In this document: positions 37,783 to 50,135 of the stretch, piece after piece | Position numbering within the stretch: position 1 is the first letter of the stretch | How the letters are laid out: each line of letters begins with the position of its first letter | NCBI GenBank assembly: GCA_022661535.1 | Contig: JAKULF010000012.1 | Location: forward strand, 1 to 64,000 | DNA: 64,000 nucleotides | Direction of reading: 5' to 3' | Source: Eutypa lata | Taxonomy: Eukaryota > Ascomycota > Sordariomycetes > Xylariales > Diatrypaceae | Made by a program: the position numbers and the translations under genes | Notes under the pieces: generated by a model | What the model saw: the letters and a program-made list of their open reading frames with translations, nothing else | What the model was told of the DNA's origin: nothing | Database searches by the model: none

Positions 37783-40719
37783 GAAAACGAAAAACGAAAA
37801 AACGATAATAATAAAAATAAAAATAAAAATAAAAATAAAGTTATTAATAATAATAACGATTATAATAATTACGATTATTTAATTAAATTTAACGATTTAA
37901 TAATTCCCGTTAAACTTAAAGATATATATAAAAGTTTTATTTTTTTAATTATCGTTTTTATAAAATAAAACGCATTAAAAGAATTATTTAAATAATATAA
38001 TAAATTAACTTTTAATGTTATATATCGATAAATTAAATTAAAAAACGTTATAATTTTAACTTTTATTAAATAAAAAAGCATCGAAAACGAAAAAAATATT
38101 AAAGAAATTATATAAAAAACGTTTCGAACGTTATAATTATCGTTTATTAAATAATAATTTTTTAAATATATTTTATAAATAATACGAAAAATTAACTATT
38201 ATAAAATAACGATTTAAATATTAACATTATTAATAAGCTTAACGATTTAATTAAAAAAAACGATTAAAAATATTAAATAAAATCGTTTCGTTATTAATAT
38301 TAAAATAAATTTTATTTATACTTCGATTATTAATATCGTTATATAATAATTAATTAAATTTAATAAATTTCGTTTAAACTTAATAATATCGTATATTTTA
38401 ATTATTAAAAAGTTTTCGTTTAAAATACTTTTTAACAAAATATAATATAAAAAAAGCGATTATTTAAATTATAATATTTTAAAATCGTTAAATAAAAAAA
38501 CTTTTACGATAATTAATATAAAAAAACAAAAGTTTTTATTATAAACATTTAATATATTTAAACTTAAAATTAATAATAATAAATAAAAATATATATTAAA
38601 AAATAATAATAATAAATTAATTATTTTTTAATATATAATATTTAAATTCGATAATAACGAAAAAATTATAATAAACGAAAATATTATAAAAAAAATTATT
38701 TTATAACATTATTAACTTTGCCATTTTAATATTAAATGCTTAATTTAAATTATTAAACGATTTTATAACATAAACTTTAAATTTAAAAATATTAAAACTT
38801 TACTTTATACGATTTATAATATAATAAAAATAAAAAAGTTTACTTTAAAAAATACTTAAAAGAAATTAATTTATATAAATAAAATTATATAATATAATAT
38901 AAATATAATATAACTTATATTATTACGTAATAACTTATATTACGATTTAATAATCAAAAATTATAATTAATATTATAATATAAAAATAATAAAAACTAAA
39001 AACGATATTTAATAATATTTACAAAATTACATTAAAAAAATAATTTAATATTTTATTAATTAACTTTTTAATAAAAATAATAAAAAAAAATTTAAGTTTT
39101 AAAATTAAATAATAAACGAAAATTTAATATATTTAAAATAAACGAATTTTGTAAAAAATATAACATTAAACTTTAATTATTATTATTTTATAATTAATAT
39201 TAAAATAAAATTATAAAATGTATTATTAAATTTATATAAAATAAAATTAAAGTTTATATAATATAAATAAAAATCTTTATATATTTTTAAAATTACGTTA
39301 TAAAAATAATTATTAAAATAATTAATAAAATAAGTTAATTATTAATTAAAAATATAATTTTTACGAAGATTTATTAAAAAAGTTTAAATTTTAACGGTAA
39401 TTATTTATTTTATTATAAACATTTATATATTTTAAAATTACGTTGCGTTATATTTATCGATTAAAAAAAAGTTTAATTTAAAAAATTAATTAATTAAAGC
39501 ATAAAAAACATTTTAAAAAAAAAAAACAATTACATTATATAATTAATAAAAAAAAACTTTTTTTATAACTTTTTATATTATAATATATAAAAACTTTATA
39601 AAATTAAATGCTTTTTTTAATTTAAAAAATATTATTCGGTTATTTTTAAAATAAATTTAAAAACGGCTTTATTATTAAATTGATAAAAAAGATAAACAAA
39701 AAATTAATATTTAAAACGATAATAATAACGTCGTATTCGATAACGAAACGAATAAAAAAAATAAAAAATAAATTATTAAACGTAAACGTAATTATTTAAA
39801 AAAAGAAAAATTTAAACTTTATATATATAACGTTTTCGAAAAATATTTTAAAATTATAATTAAATTATATTAAATACGATTTATTTAAAAAAACAAAATA
39901 TTAATAAATATAATTTTAAATATAATTTTATTAACGATAACATTATAAACGATTAAAAACGCGAATTTATAAACTTTAATAACGCTTTTAAAATAATAAT
40001 ATAAGTTTATTTTTATATATAAATAATGTTTTTATTCGAAAAAAAACGATACGATATTTTCGAAAACCTTTATAAAATATTAAACTTTTTTAAATATTTA
40101 AAAATATATAAATTAATAACGATAATATTTAAAAATAATTCGTTATTAAAAAAAGCTTTAATAAATTTCGAAAAAAACTTATAAATAAAAGTAATATTTA
40201 TAAAAATATAAGAAAATATTAATCGAAAATTATTTAAAATTATTTTATTAATTAAAATAATATATAAATATTTAATAAACGTTATATAAATATTACGAAA
40301 AAAATTTATATTAATAAATAATTTCAAAAAATTAAAAACTTATATATATATAAAAAGATTTATATAATAAAAAAATATCGATTATAACGAAATTATTATA
40401 AGTATAACTTAAATTATATATTAATAAATCTTTATAACTTTTATAATTTTATACGGTTAATATATTATATAAATAAACTTTATTATAACGTATTTTAATA
40501 ATAAATTAAAAAAGAAATTATTTATAAAAACATTTTCGTTATTAAAAAAATATTTCGATATATATTTTAAAAAAAAGAAAAAATATAAATATAATTTAAA
40601 TTATATTATTTAATTAATAAATTTTTTATATAAATTTAAATAAATTAATATAACTTAATAAATTAAAATTAAAATTATTTTAAAATAATTAAATTTTATA
40701 ATTTTAATATTAAACGATG

Positions 40720-41010
40720 TTATTTATTCAAATTTTAAAATAAATAATATTATAATTTTATACGTTAATTTTTTTTTATTATTTAACGTAAATAAAAAAC
40801 GTTTTATAAAGTTTATAAAAATTATTATCGAAATAATTATTATTAAAAATTTAAATAAAGTTAATTAATTTTTAAATATTTATATTATTAAATTAAATTT
40901 TATTAACGATATTTGTTTAAATTAATAATAATATATTAAAAAATCGCTTTAAATAATAAATATAGACAATATAAAACCGTTATTTATTTTATTCGTTTTA
41001 AATTATAAAT
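40720..41010 (+). pseudogene. Reverse transcriptase relic of the + strand Copia
   Basis: The frame through 40761 reads I-I-L-Y-V-N at the Copia YVDD catalytic box (40761-40769). It then keeps the usual downstream landmarks: a charged helix, an F-L-x-I-x-I segment, and a Q-Y-I-x-K...D-N-x-K-P segment near 40930-40985. The second catalytic Asp is not recognisable. Same frame as the RNase H relic that follows. Confidence 0.68.
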
Positions 41011-41039
41011 AATATATAATTTAAAATTAAGAAATTATT

Positions 41040-41510
41040 ATTAAAAACGAAACGTTTAAATATATAAATTTAATTAAAAAGTTTAATTTTTTAAGTTATA
41101 TAATTAAATTCGATATAATTTATATAACGTTTATTTAAGCTTAATTTATAAATAATTCGTTATTAAAATATATAAATTATATTAAACGTTTGTTAAAATA
41201 TATAAATAATATTATAAACTTATCGATTTCATATTAAGCTTTAAATAAAAAACATTTATATTATAAATATAATAACTTTAAATTATTTAAAATAATAAAT
41301 TTTAATTACGATAATAACTTTAATTTAAATAAATTAATTATAAATTATATATTTTATATAATAAAAACTTTTATTATATAAATTTTAAAACTTTAAACGA
41401 TTATTATTTGTTATACGACGAAAATTAAATACGTAACTTTAAATATAATAACAATAAAAGCAATTAATATTAAAAACTTTTTATAAAAACTTAATTTAAT
41501 ATTTAAAAAA
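41040..41510 (+). pseudogene. RNase H relic of the + strand Copia
   Basis: Continuous with RT in the same frame. An F-D-I-I-Y segment (41109-41123) fits the R-P-D-I-x-Y stretch of Copia. A K-R-x-L-K-Y-I segment follows, then the Y-x-D-x-D-x-N region near 41310. Last comes a block near 41400-41480 matching the T-T-x-A-E-Y-V-A-L landmark as T-T-K-I-K-Y-V-T-L. Together these are the most diagnostic Copia features in the window. Confidence 0.72.
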
Positions 41511-42390
41511 TGTATTATTTTATTAAAAGATAATATAAATATATTAAAATAAATAAAAGAAATTATAATATTTAAACAAAAAGCGTTATATTTAAATCGA
41601 TTATTATTATATACGTTAAAAGATTAATAATAATTATATTAAAATTTAATATATTAAAACGAATAAAAATCTAGCAAATAACTTGATTAAACCCTTTAAT
41701 TAAAAAGCCTTTAACGAATTTGTAATAAAATTAAATTTAAAATTAAATTAAAAATTATTTAAAAAATTAAAAAATATATTAATTAATAAATAAATTAAAT
41801 TAATTAAAATAATAAAAAAATAATATTCGTTAAATTTTCGTTATAAAAAAAATCGTTATTTTTTAAAACTTTATATTATTGCGGCATTTTTTTTATAATT
41901 ATCGTATTTATTTAACTTAAAAGTTTTTTTTTAACATTTAACTCGAAAGATTTAAAATAACTTTTAAATTAATTCGGTTTTTATTAAATAAATTTATCTT
42001 TATTAATTTTTTTTAATATTTATAATATATAATATAAAAAAGAAATTAATAATTAATAACTTTTAATTAAAGTTTTTCGTTATTTTCGAAATTAAAAAAT
42101 TTAAACTTTATTTCGCTTTATATAATTAATAACGTATTAATTAATAATATCGTAAGTTTTATATATAAAATTAAAATATTTATTAATAAATAATAACTTA
42201 ATTAAACTTCGAATATATATATACGAATAAAGCTATTAATATTACGATATAAATAAAGTCGATAACTAAATAATTAAATTATAAAAATAAATACGAAAAT
42301 TAAAAATTCGATTTTAATAAATTTATAATTTAATTTTTTAAAATTTTTAAAATTTTAAAAACATTAATTTTTTATTAATATAAAAAAGCG

Positions 42391-42605
42391 TATTAATAAA
42401 TAAAATGTTTTAATAACGGTTTATAATAATAATAAAAAGTTAAACATTAAAAATATCTTAAGGTATTACGTATAATACTTAAAGTATAAAGATTAATATG
42501 TAATTTAAATTCGTAATTAAGTTAATGTAAATTTTTCTAAATAATAACATATACTTTACTTTTCGAGAGTTATTCGAAACTAATATTTATTCGCATATTT
42601 TAATA
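42391..42605 (+). repeat. 3' LTR of the + strand Copia
   Basis: 215 bp, direct repeat of 35616-35830. It is followed by ATTTT, identical to the five bases before the 5' LTR. Confidence 0.88.
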
Positions 42606-42610
42606 ATTTT

Positions 42611-45600
42611 ATTAAAAAAATCGATATTAATACATTTCGAAATAATAAATTAATTAACGATAAAAATTTAAAATTTAAAATAAAAATGTTTTAATTTAAA
42701 TAATTAATTCGATAATGTTTTAAAATTCGTTATTATAATTCGCGCAATATAAGATTTTTCGTTTTTAAAGGTTAATTTATTAATAATCGTAAAAAAGGTG
42801 TTTTTTTTAAATAACGAAAGATTTTATTTATTTTTTAATATAAATATATCGTTATTTTAAATATTTATTAAATAAAATTTAAATAAATATAATATATTAA
42901 TATAAAAATTAAAAAATATATATTTTATATAAACGTTATAAAATAAAAAAACTTAATTATATTTTCGATATATTTTTTTAATTTAAAACGTTTTAAACGT
43001 TAATAACGAAATTTTATTAATAAAAAAAAGAAAATAAAAATAAAAATACTTTTATTATTTATAAACTTATTATTATAATAAATATCTTTTTTATTATTAA
43101 AATCTTTTAATAAAAAATAATTATTTTAAATTATTTAATTTTTTATAACTTTATACTTTAAATTATTCGTTATTATAAAATATTTAATTTATAAATATAA
43201 CGCTTAAATTTCCGCGTTTTAATTTAAATAAATTCATCGATTTTAACAAAAACGATATTTTTTAAAAAAAACGTTTTTTATTAAAATTACCTTAGTAATA
43301 ACTTTAAAATCGATTACGATTACGTATTAAGTTTTAACGTTCGCGAAAGTTATTACGATAATTATCGTATTTATAATTATTACGAAAGTTATTTTAATAA
43401 TATATATTATTTAAACGATTATTATTTTAACGATAATTATTATTTTAATAATAATCGTTTTTATTTTAAAAATTTACGTAAATATTTTAAATAAAATTAA
43501 CCGTAAAAAAACCGGTTTTTTATTTTTAATAAATTATCGATACGAATAATTATAAACGATTTAAGTTTATATTTAATTGTTTAATTAAAAATCGAACGTT
43601 AATAAATTAATATTGTTTTTTTTTTAATAAAAAATTAAAAATTAAACATTAAATTAAATAAAAATAACATTTTAATAAAATTAAGTTTTATTTTATATAT
43701 ATTAAAAATAATTATTTAAATATATATTTATTTTTAATTTTAAAATAAACTATTATAATTATAAATAAATAAAGTTATATATATATAATATTTATTATAA
43801 AATTAAAATTAAATTAATTATTTAATAATAACGAATATATTTAATCGTTTATATATAAATAAAAATGTTAACGTAAACGGAATTTAATATATATTAATTA
43901 TTAAATAAAAAACGAAAAGTATTACTTTTATTAATTTTAAATCGTTTTATAATTTTCGTTATAAATAAATTTAAGTTTTTTAAAAGTATAAGTTTTATAA
44001 TAAAATTAATTTTCGAAATTTATTAAAATTAAACGTTATTTTATAATAATTTAAAAAAATCGCATATAATAATAACTTTATAAATAAAATTAATAACGTA
44101 TTTTTTAATTAAATTTATAAATAAGTTAATATTATATTAATAAATATTCGCTTTAATCGTAATATAATTACTCGATTTTAACGATAAATTAATATAAAAG
44201 TTTAAATATTTAATTTAATTTAATTATTAATTTAAATAATAAATTAACGTTATTAAAAAAATTTAAAAGCGATAAAATTTGTTTTAATAAAGCGTAATAA
44301 TTTATATAAATTATCGATATCGGTATTTTTTTATTTACTTTATTTATCGGCATTAAATTTTATTATTTTATTAATTTCTTAACGATTTGAAATAAATAAA
44401 GTTAAAAATCGTAAAAACATTAAAAGTAATAATTAATTAAAAAATAAAATTAAAAATAACGATTAATGCTTAAATAATTATAATCGAATTTATATAATAA
44501 ACTTATTAATAAAAACGATAAAAGTATTAATTTAAAAACGATTTTAAATTATTTAAAAAAGAATTTAAAATATTTAATTACGTAAACCTTTTAATAATAT
44601 TTTTATAAATCGATATAAAGTTATTTATTAGTTAATAAATTAAGTTTTTTTAAAAAAAAAATAAATCGTAATAAATCGATTAAATTATTCGATAAAGCTT
44701 AATTTTTAAAAGATGTTTATAAAGATAAAAGTAAAGCTTTAAATATATAAATTTCGAATATAAAAAATAATTAATAATTAAATATTAATATCGACGATAA
44801 ATAAATCGTTAATTTTAATATTAATAGTTTTTAAATAATGATTTTTAAATAAAATAAAATAAAGAATTTATTTAAAAACGATTTAAAAAAAAATTTCTTT
44901 TAAATAAAAATTAAGTTTATAAATTAAATAATAGAAAAATCGATTTTAATATAAAGCGATATAAATCGTTACGTAATAATAAAAACATAATAAATTTACG
45001 TATAAACGAAAATTTTTATGAAAATTTTTAAAGATTTATAATTTAATTAAATAAATACGATTTAAAAAAATATATTTTACAAAGTTATAATAATGCGTAT
45101 AATAAAAATCGATACGAATTAATTATAAAATAAAGATAAATAAAAAAATTTCGAAACGAAATCTTAATTTAAAATTTATATTTTAATTAAATTAAAGTAA
45201 TTAATTAAAAACTTAAATATAATTATAAATATACGTTTAATTAAGGTATTTTCGATATAAAAGGAATATATCGTAATAATAATAAAAAGATTAAAGATAA
45301 TTAAAATATATAATAAAGTTATTATAAAAAATACAAAAAGATACTTTAAACCTATCGGAAAAATACAAATATAATTAAAATCGCTTTAATTTATAAAAGA
45401 TAAATTCAAGGTAATTAAAATTTAAATATTAAATCTTATTAAATAAATAAATAATAAAATAAAAATATTATAATAAATAATAATAAAAATATAAATTAAT
45501 ATAAATAAAAAATAAAACTTAATTAATAAATATAATTATTATTATTTTAAATTTACAAATTATTAAACTGTAAAATAATACGTTTAAAAATTACTATAAT

Positions 45601-45718
45601 AAAAAAAATTAAAAATTTTTTAATGATTTTTATAATATTTTTAAAAAATAAATTTAAAAAATATATATAATAAAATATAATTATAATGTTAAATAAACCC
45701 GAAATTATTATTAATTTA
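42611..45718. other. RIP-mutated DNA, probably right internal part of element F
   Basis: AT-rich with no confirmed domain. It contains a stop-free Asn/Tyr-rich stretch at 43285-43491 (+), which could be a decayed basic or glycine/arginine-rich gag segment, but no zinc knuckle follows convincingly. The right edge adjoins the F LTR. Confidence 0.45.
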
Positions 45719-45867
45719 TAAGAATGAATTATAAAAAAAGGTTAATTTTTTAATTAATCTTTTAAAAATAAAAAATAATTATTAATATAAAAACGTAATG
45801 TTTTATTATATATTTTAAGATTATAAGTTTTAATTTAATTATAAAAAGAAGAGTTTTTTAAATAATA
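45719..45867. repeat. Right LTR of element F
   Basis: Direct repeat of 26061-26208. It keeps TG and GG (AAGAATGAATTAT, AAAAGG) that are lost in the left copy. Directly to its right the interrupted element P resumes. Confidence 0.65.
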
Positions 45868-46561
45868 TTTATAAGTTACTTTTCGAACTTATAAATTACT
45901 TTTCGAACTTATAAATTACTTTTTAAATTTATAAGTTATTTATAAACTTATAACTTTATAATTTATAACTTATAAACTTTTAAATTTATAAATTTATAAA
46001 GTAACTTATAAACTTTTAAACTTTTAAATTTAAATAATTTAAATATTAATTATTTTACTTTTAAAATTAATATATATAAATAAACAAAATAAAATTTTTA
46101 ATATAATTAATATAATAAACTTATAATATAATAATTAAATTTATAAATATAATAATTATAATCGTAATTTCGAAAACTTTAAATTTAAATTTCGTTTAAT
46201 ATAAATTATTTAACTTTTAATTAAATAATTTAAATAATAATATAATTTATAATTTATAAATTTATAAAGCTTATATATATAAAAATAAAACATTATAATT
46301 TAAAAATAAATGATAATAATAATGTAAAACTTAATTATAAAATAACCTTTAATTAATTTTAATAACTTAATCGCTTTATACGTATAATATCCTTTAATTT
46401 TAAATTTTAATAAATTAAAGGTTTTTTAAAAATTAAATTAATTATATTAACTTTTACTTTATAAAAAAGAATTTCTGCTTAAAAAAATAATCTTTATAAT
46501 TTACTTGTAAACGAAAAGTCGTATCGTTTTTGTCGAACGTAATAATTAAAAAAAGTTTTAT
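45868..46561 (+). mobile_element. Element P, copy C, right half
   Basis: Resumes inside the variant minisatellite segment: TTACTTTTCGAACTTATAAA twice, matching CCACTTTTCGGACCTACAAG in P-A at 15187-15226. It then follows P-A through mutated minisatellite units, the tRNA-like module (about 46110-46200), the internal inverted end (TAAAATAACC near 46345) and the 3' hairpin region to AATAATTAAA...AGTTTTAT at 46561. Fully RIP-mutated, unlike copies A and B. Confidence 0.75.
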
Positions 46562-49500
46562 TTTTTATAACGTATTAAAACCTTTAAAAATTAAATTTTT
46601 TATTTAAATTTTAAAATTAATTTTTTATTTATTTTATTAAAATATTTAATAAGTTATTTAATTTAATAATTAAAAGTTTAATTGTTTTTTTTAAAAAGAA
46701 ATAAATTTAAATTCTTTAATAATTACTTTATTAATTTATTATTTTTATAATTTAAATTTAAAGTTTTTTTAATAATAAAGTTTTAATAATAATAATTAAA
46801 TTTTAATTACTTTAAAAAAAAAGAATATTATATAATTAATAAATATTTTTATAATTATTAATTTATAACGTATTATTATTAAATTTAATTCGTTTATTTA
46901 TAAATTTAACTTTTATAACGATTAATTATTATCGTTTTAATCGCGGTTTTATTACGATTTAATTAAGTAAATATTTAAGCGACTTTATTTAAAAACGATT
47001 AATAAATAAAATAATTAATAAATTTATTTTATTTTATTAATTAATAAAAACTTATTTTTATTTTTATTAACAATTATAACTTTTATCGCTTTTTTAAGCT
47101 TTATAATAACCTTATAATATTAAATTAATTTAAATATAACTTTTTTAATAAATATAATAATTATTAATTAATAATAATCGTTATTAAATAATAATAATTA
47201 ATATGTTTCGATTTAATATATTAATAATATTTTCGTTATAATTTATTATAATAAATAATAATAAAATTAATATAATATAACGTTATAATTATTTTAACGT
47301 TATGTTATTATTACGACGTAATTAAAAAAAATTCGTTAATTATAAATATTAATAATATTTAATTAAATTTACGAACTTTTAAAAGTTTAATAAAAAGCTT
47401 TATTTAAAATATTAAATAGAAAAATCAAGCTTAAAGGTATAAGTTATATTTGATTAAAATAATTATATATAAATATCATAATAAATATTAATAAATATTA
47501 TATTTAAATTTAACATATAAACTATTATAATATAACGTATAATATAATCTTTAATTAATAAATTATAACGATTATAATGTATTATTAAAGTAAATCTTAA
47601 GTATTAAGCGTTATAACTTTAAACCCGAAAGGTTTAAACTTTAAGGCTTATATTATAACTTATAAAATATAACTTAAACTTTTAAATTTAATTTTCGTAA
47701 TTATTAATTTATAATAAACGGTTTTTTTATTATAATTTATATATAAGTTATATATAAAAAGTTCGTAATATAATTATAATTATTTATATATAAAAGTTAA
47801 TCGAAAATATATCGCGTATTTTAATGCTTAACATTTTAATAATAATAAATATAAAAGCATTATTTAATTAATATTAAAAAAATCATTATAAATTTAATAA
47901 TATTTTATAAATTAATTAATTAAATATATTTATTTATTAATTTAAATTTAAAAATATATATAAGTTATTTTTTCGTTATTTTTAAATTAAAAAAACTTAA
48001 TATATATTTTTATTTTTTTTATTTTTTTTATTTCTTTAAAAAATATAATTTTTAATATAATTTTATTATAACTTTTTTTATGAAAATTTACGTTTATTTA
48101 TAATTTATTTATATTATAAATTTTATAATTTTATAACTTTTTTAAAATTAAATATATATATTATAAAAATAAAAATAAAAGATTTAATTTTTAATTTTTT
48201 TTAAAAGTTAATTTTAAACGATTAATTTTTTTATATTTATAAATATTTATAAATTTTATAATATTATTATAATTTTAGTTTTAATTTTTTAATATTTAAA
48301 ATTATAACGAAAAATTACATATTAATATAAAAAATTAATTAAAAAAATTAAAAGTTATATTAATTTTAAACTTATTATATAAATTTTAAAAACTTTAAAA
48401 TTCGTTTTTTTAAATTTTATTTTAATTATAATTAAAAAATACGTAAAAGAAATATAAATATAAATTAAATATACACTTTTTTTATATTTTTTTTACTTTT
48501 AAACGTTATTTAAAAAAAAATTAATCGTTATATTAATAATTTATTATTATAATTATTAATAATTTAAATTTTAAATATATTTAAAAATAATAATAATATT
48601 TAAATTAAAATATATTTTATAAAAACGAAAATATTTAAATACGATTATTAATTTTATAATATAATTTAATTAATTAAATATAAAATTAATAATATTTATA
48701 TTTTATTTTTATTTTATTAATTTTAAAATTTTTAATTTTTTTTAAAATATAATTATATTTTTAAAAAAGTTATTAATATTAATTTCTTTATATAATAAGT
48801 TTTATTATAATATTAAATTTAAAAATAATAATTAAATTAAAGTTTTAAAATATAAATAACGAAAGATATAAAGATAAAGTTTAAAATTTAATAAAAGAAA
48901 TTATAAATTATTTATATATATTTTTTATATATACGTTTAATATAATTTTTATTTTATAAACGATTATTTTAATAATAAAACTTTTAAATTTAAAAAATCA
49001 TTAATATATTTTTTAATAAAATAAATATTACGTTTATATAATAAAATAATTAAATAAAGTTTATATATAATATAAAATATTTTAAAATATTTTTAATTTT
49101 ATATAATATAAAATAAAGATTTAATTATTTAATAAAATCTTTTAATATAAAGAAAGTTTTAATTAATTTTATATTATTATATTAAAAAAAAATTTTAAAT
49201 ATAAATATATATAATTAATTAATATTATTTTTTTATTTTTTATTTAATAAAAACATGAAAACGTAAATTTTAAATTATTTATTATAAAAATTAAAATTAT
49301 TTTCGTTAAATTATAAATAAAAGATTTAAATTTATAAATATATATATATATTAAGAACTTTATTAAATATTTTAATTATTAAAATCTTTATAAATATAAT
49401 TTATTTATATATTTAATATAATATATAATAATATTAAATTAATTTAAATTTTAAAAATTATAATAAAAGTAAATATATAATTTTAATTTAATTTAATAAA

Positions 49501-49669
49501 TTATTAATTTAAGGAAATAAATAATTAATAATAAAAAAGTTTTAAATGTTAATTATAATATTTATTTTTTATAATTAAAATTAAAATAACGATATAATTA
49601 TATTTAAAAAATAAAAAAATTAAAAGTTTTTTAATATTATTTTAATAAATAAGTTTAATTTTAATATTT
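46562..49669. other. RIP-mutated DNA without an identifiable gene
   Basis: No domain recognised on either strand. A less mutated spot at about 47390-47660 holds a perfect hairpin (47618-47638). Confidence 0.5.
47618..47638. repeat. Perfect 8-bp stem hairpin, loop CGAAA
   Basis: TTTAAACC and GGTTTAAA enclose CGAAA. CC and GG next to each other are rare in this window, so the stem stands out. No T-run directly follows, so it is not an obvious terminator. Function unknown. Confidence 0.55.
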
Positions 49670-49905
49670 TAACTTATTAAACCTTAATCGGGATTAAACA
49701 AAAAGTAAAATCATCTTTTTTTATATATAAAACAATAATATTTAAAAATTTATAACGTTATTAAATCTTTTTCGAATTCGATATAACTTAAAAAGCTTTT
49801 TTATTATATCGAAATATATAAGTATAAAATTTACAAAAAAGATTTACGAAGACCATAATTCGAAAATTGGAAATATATATATATGCATAATGACATTTAT
49901 GCATT
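49670..49905 (+). repeat. Direct repeat H, copy 1 (possible LTR)
   Basis: Aligns with 57633-57870 in the same orientation (TTAAACAAAAARTAAAA, ATATAAAACAATAAT, AATTTATAA). The right end holds a dyad, ATGCATAA and TTATGCAT around a 6-nt spacer (49883-49904), that is destroyed in copy 2. An 8-kb spacing would suit LTRs, but no RT was found between and ends were not defined. Confidence 0.5.
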
Positions 49906-50135
49906 TATCCCGTAATAAGCTCGTATTTCGATCGATTCGTTTCGATTAATCTTTTTAATTTTTGTATTTATATGTTTCGATATAATAAAGGGATTTTTTA
50001 AGTTGCATCGAATTCGGTAAAGGTTTAATAACGTTATGAATTTTTGAAAATAATTATTATAATGTTATTTTAGTATTATATTGGTGTAATTTTAATGTAG
50101 TTATTAAGGCGAATACAAAAAAGTTAAATAATTCG
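49850..50135. other. Less RIP-mutated island
   Basis: Retains many CA and TG dinucleotides (GCATAATGACATTTATGCAT, TTGCATCGAATTCGG, ATTGGTGTAATTTTAATGTAG), unlike the DNA on both sides. No open frame of note, and no match elsewhere in the window beyond its first 55 bp (end of repeat H). It may be single-copy DNA or a late arrival. Confidence 0.6.

Larger units (their letters stand above)
35616..42605 (+). mobile_element. Ty1/Copia LTR retrotransposon on +, complete but RIP-mutated
   Basis: Two 215-bp LTRs (35616-35830 and 42391-42605) begin TATTA and end TAATA, the RIP form of the canonical TGTTA...TAACA. A perfect 5-bp duplication ATTTT flanks the element (35611-35615 and 42606-42610). A purine tract (AAAAAAGCG) ends at 42390 directly before the 3' LTR. 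Inside, in order on +, are a CCHC zinc knuckle relic (37741-37782), RT (40720-41010) and RNase H (41040-41510). RT and RNase H next to the 3' LTR is the Copia order. RT and RNase H share one frame; the knuckle is in another. Stops throughout; dead. Length is 6990 bp. Confidence 0.88.
26061..45867. mobile_element. LTR element F inserted in P-C, itself filled with nested elements
   Basis: Direct repeats of 148-149 bp (26061-26208 and 45719-45867) lie exactly between the two halves of P-C. Both begin TAARAATRAATTAT and end in TA, compatible with RIP-changed TG...CA ends. F's own body is limited to parts of 26209-28650, perhaps 31945-35610, and 42606-45718. The rest is later insertions: M' with its nest, and a complete Copia. 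The strand and superfamily of F are not determined. A further copy of the LTR plus adjoining 80 bp is at 55267-55495. Confidence 0.62.

Noticed and set aside
37875..38081. 68-codon open frame on -
   Set aside because: Antisense to the pol region of the + strand Copia element. Composition is Ile/Leu/Asn/Lys/Phe only, as expected by chance in AT-rich DNA that lacks TAA in that frame.
40070..40327. 85-codon hydrophobic open frame on -
   Set aside because: Antisense to the + strand Copia pol. The membrane-like look comes from AT-rich codons (Phe, Ile, Leu, Asn).
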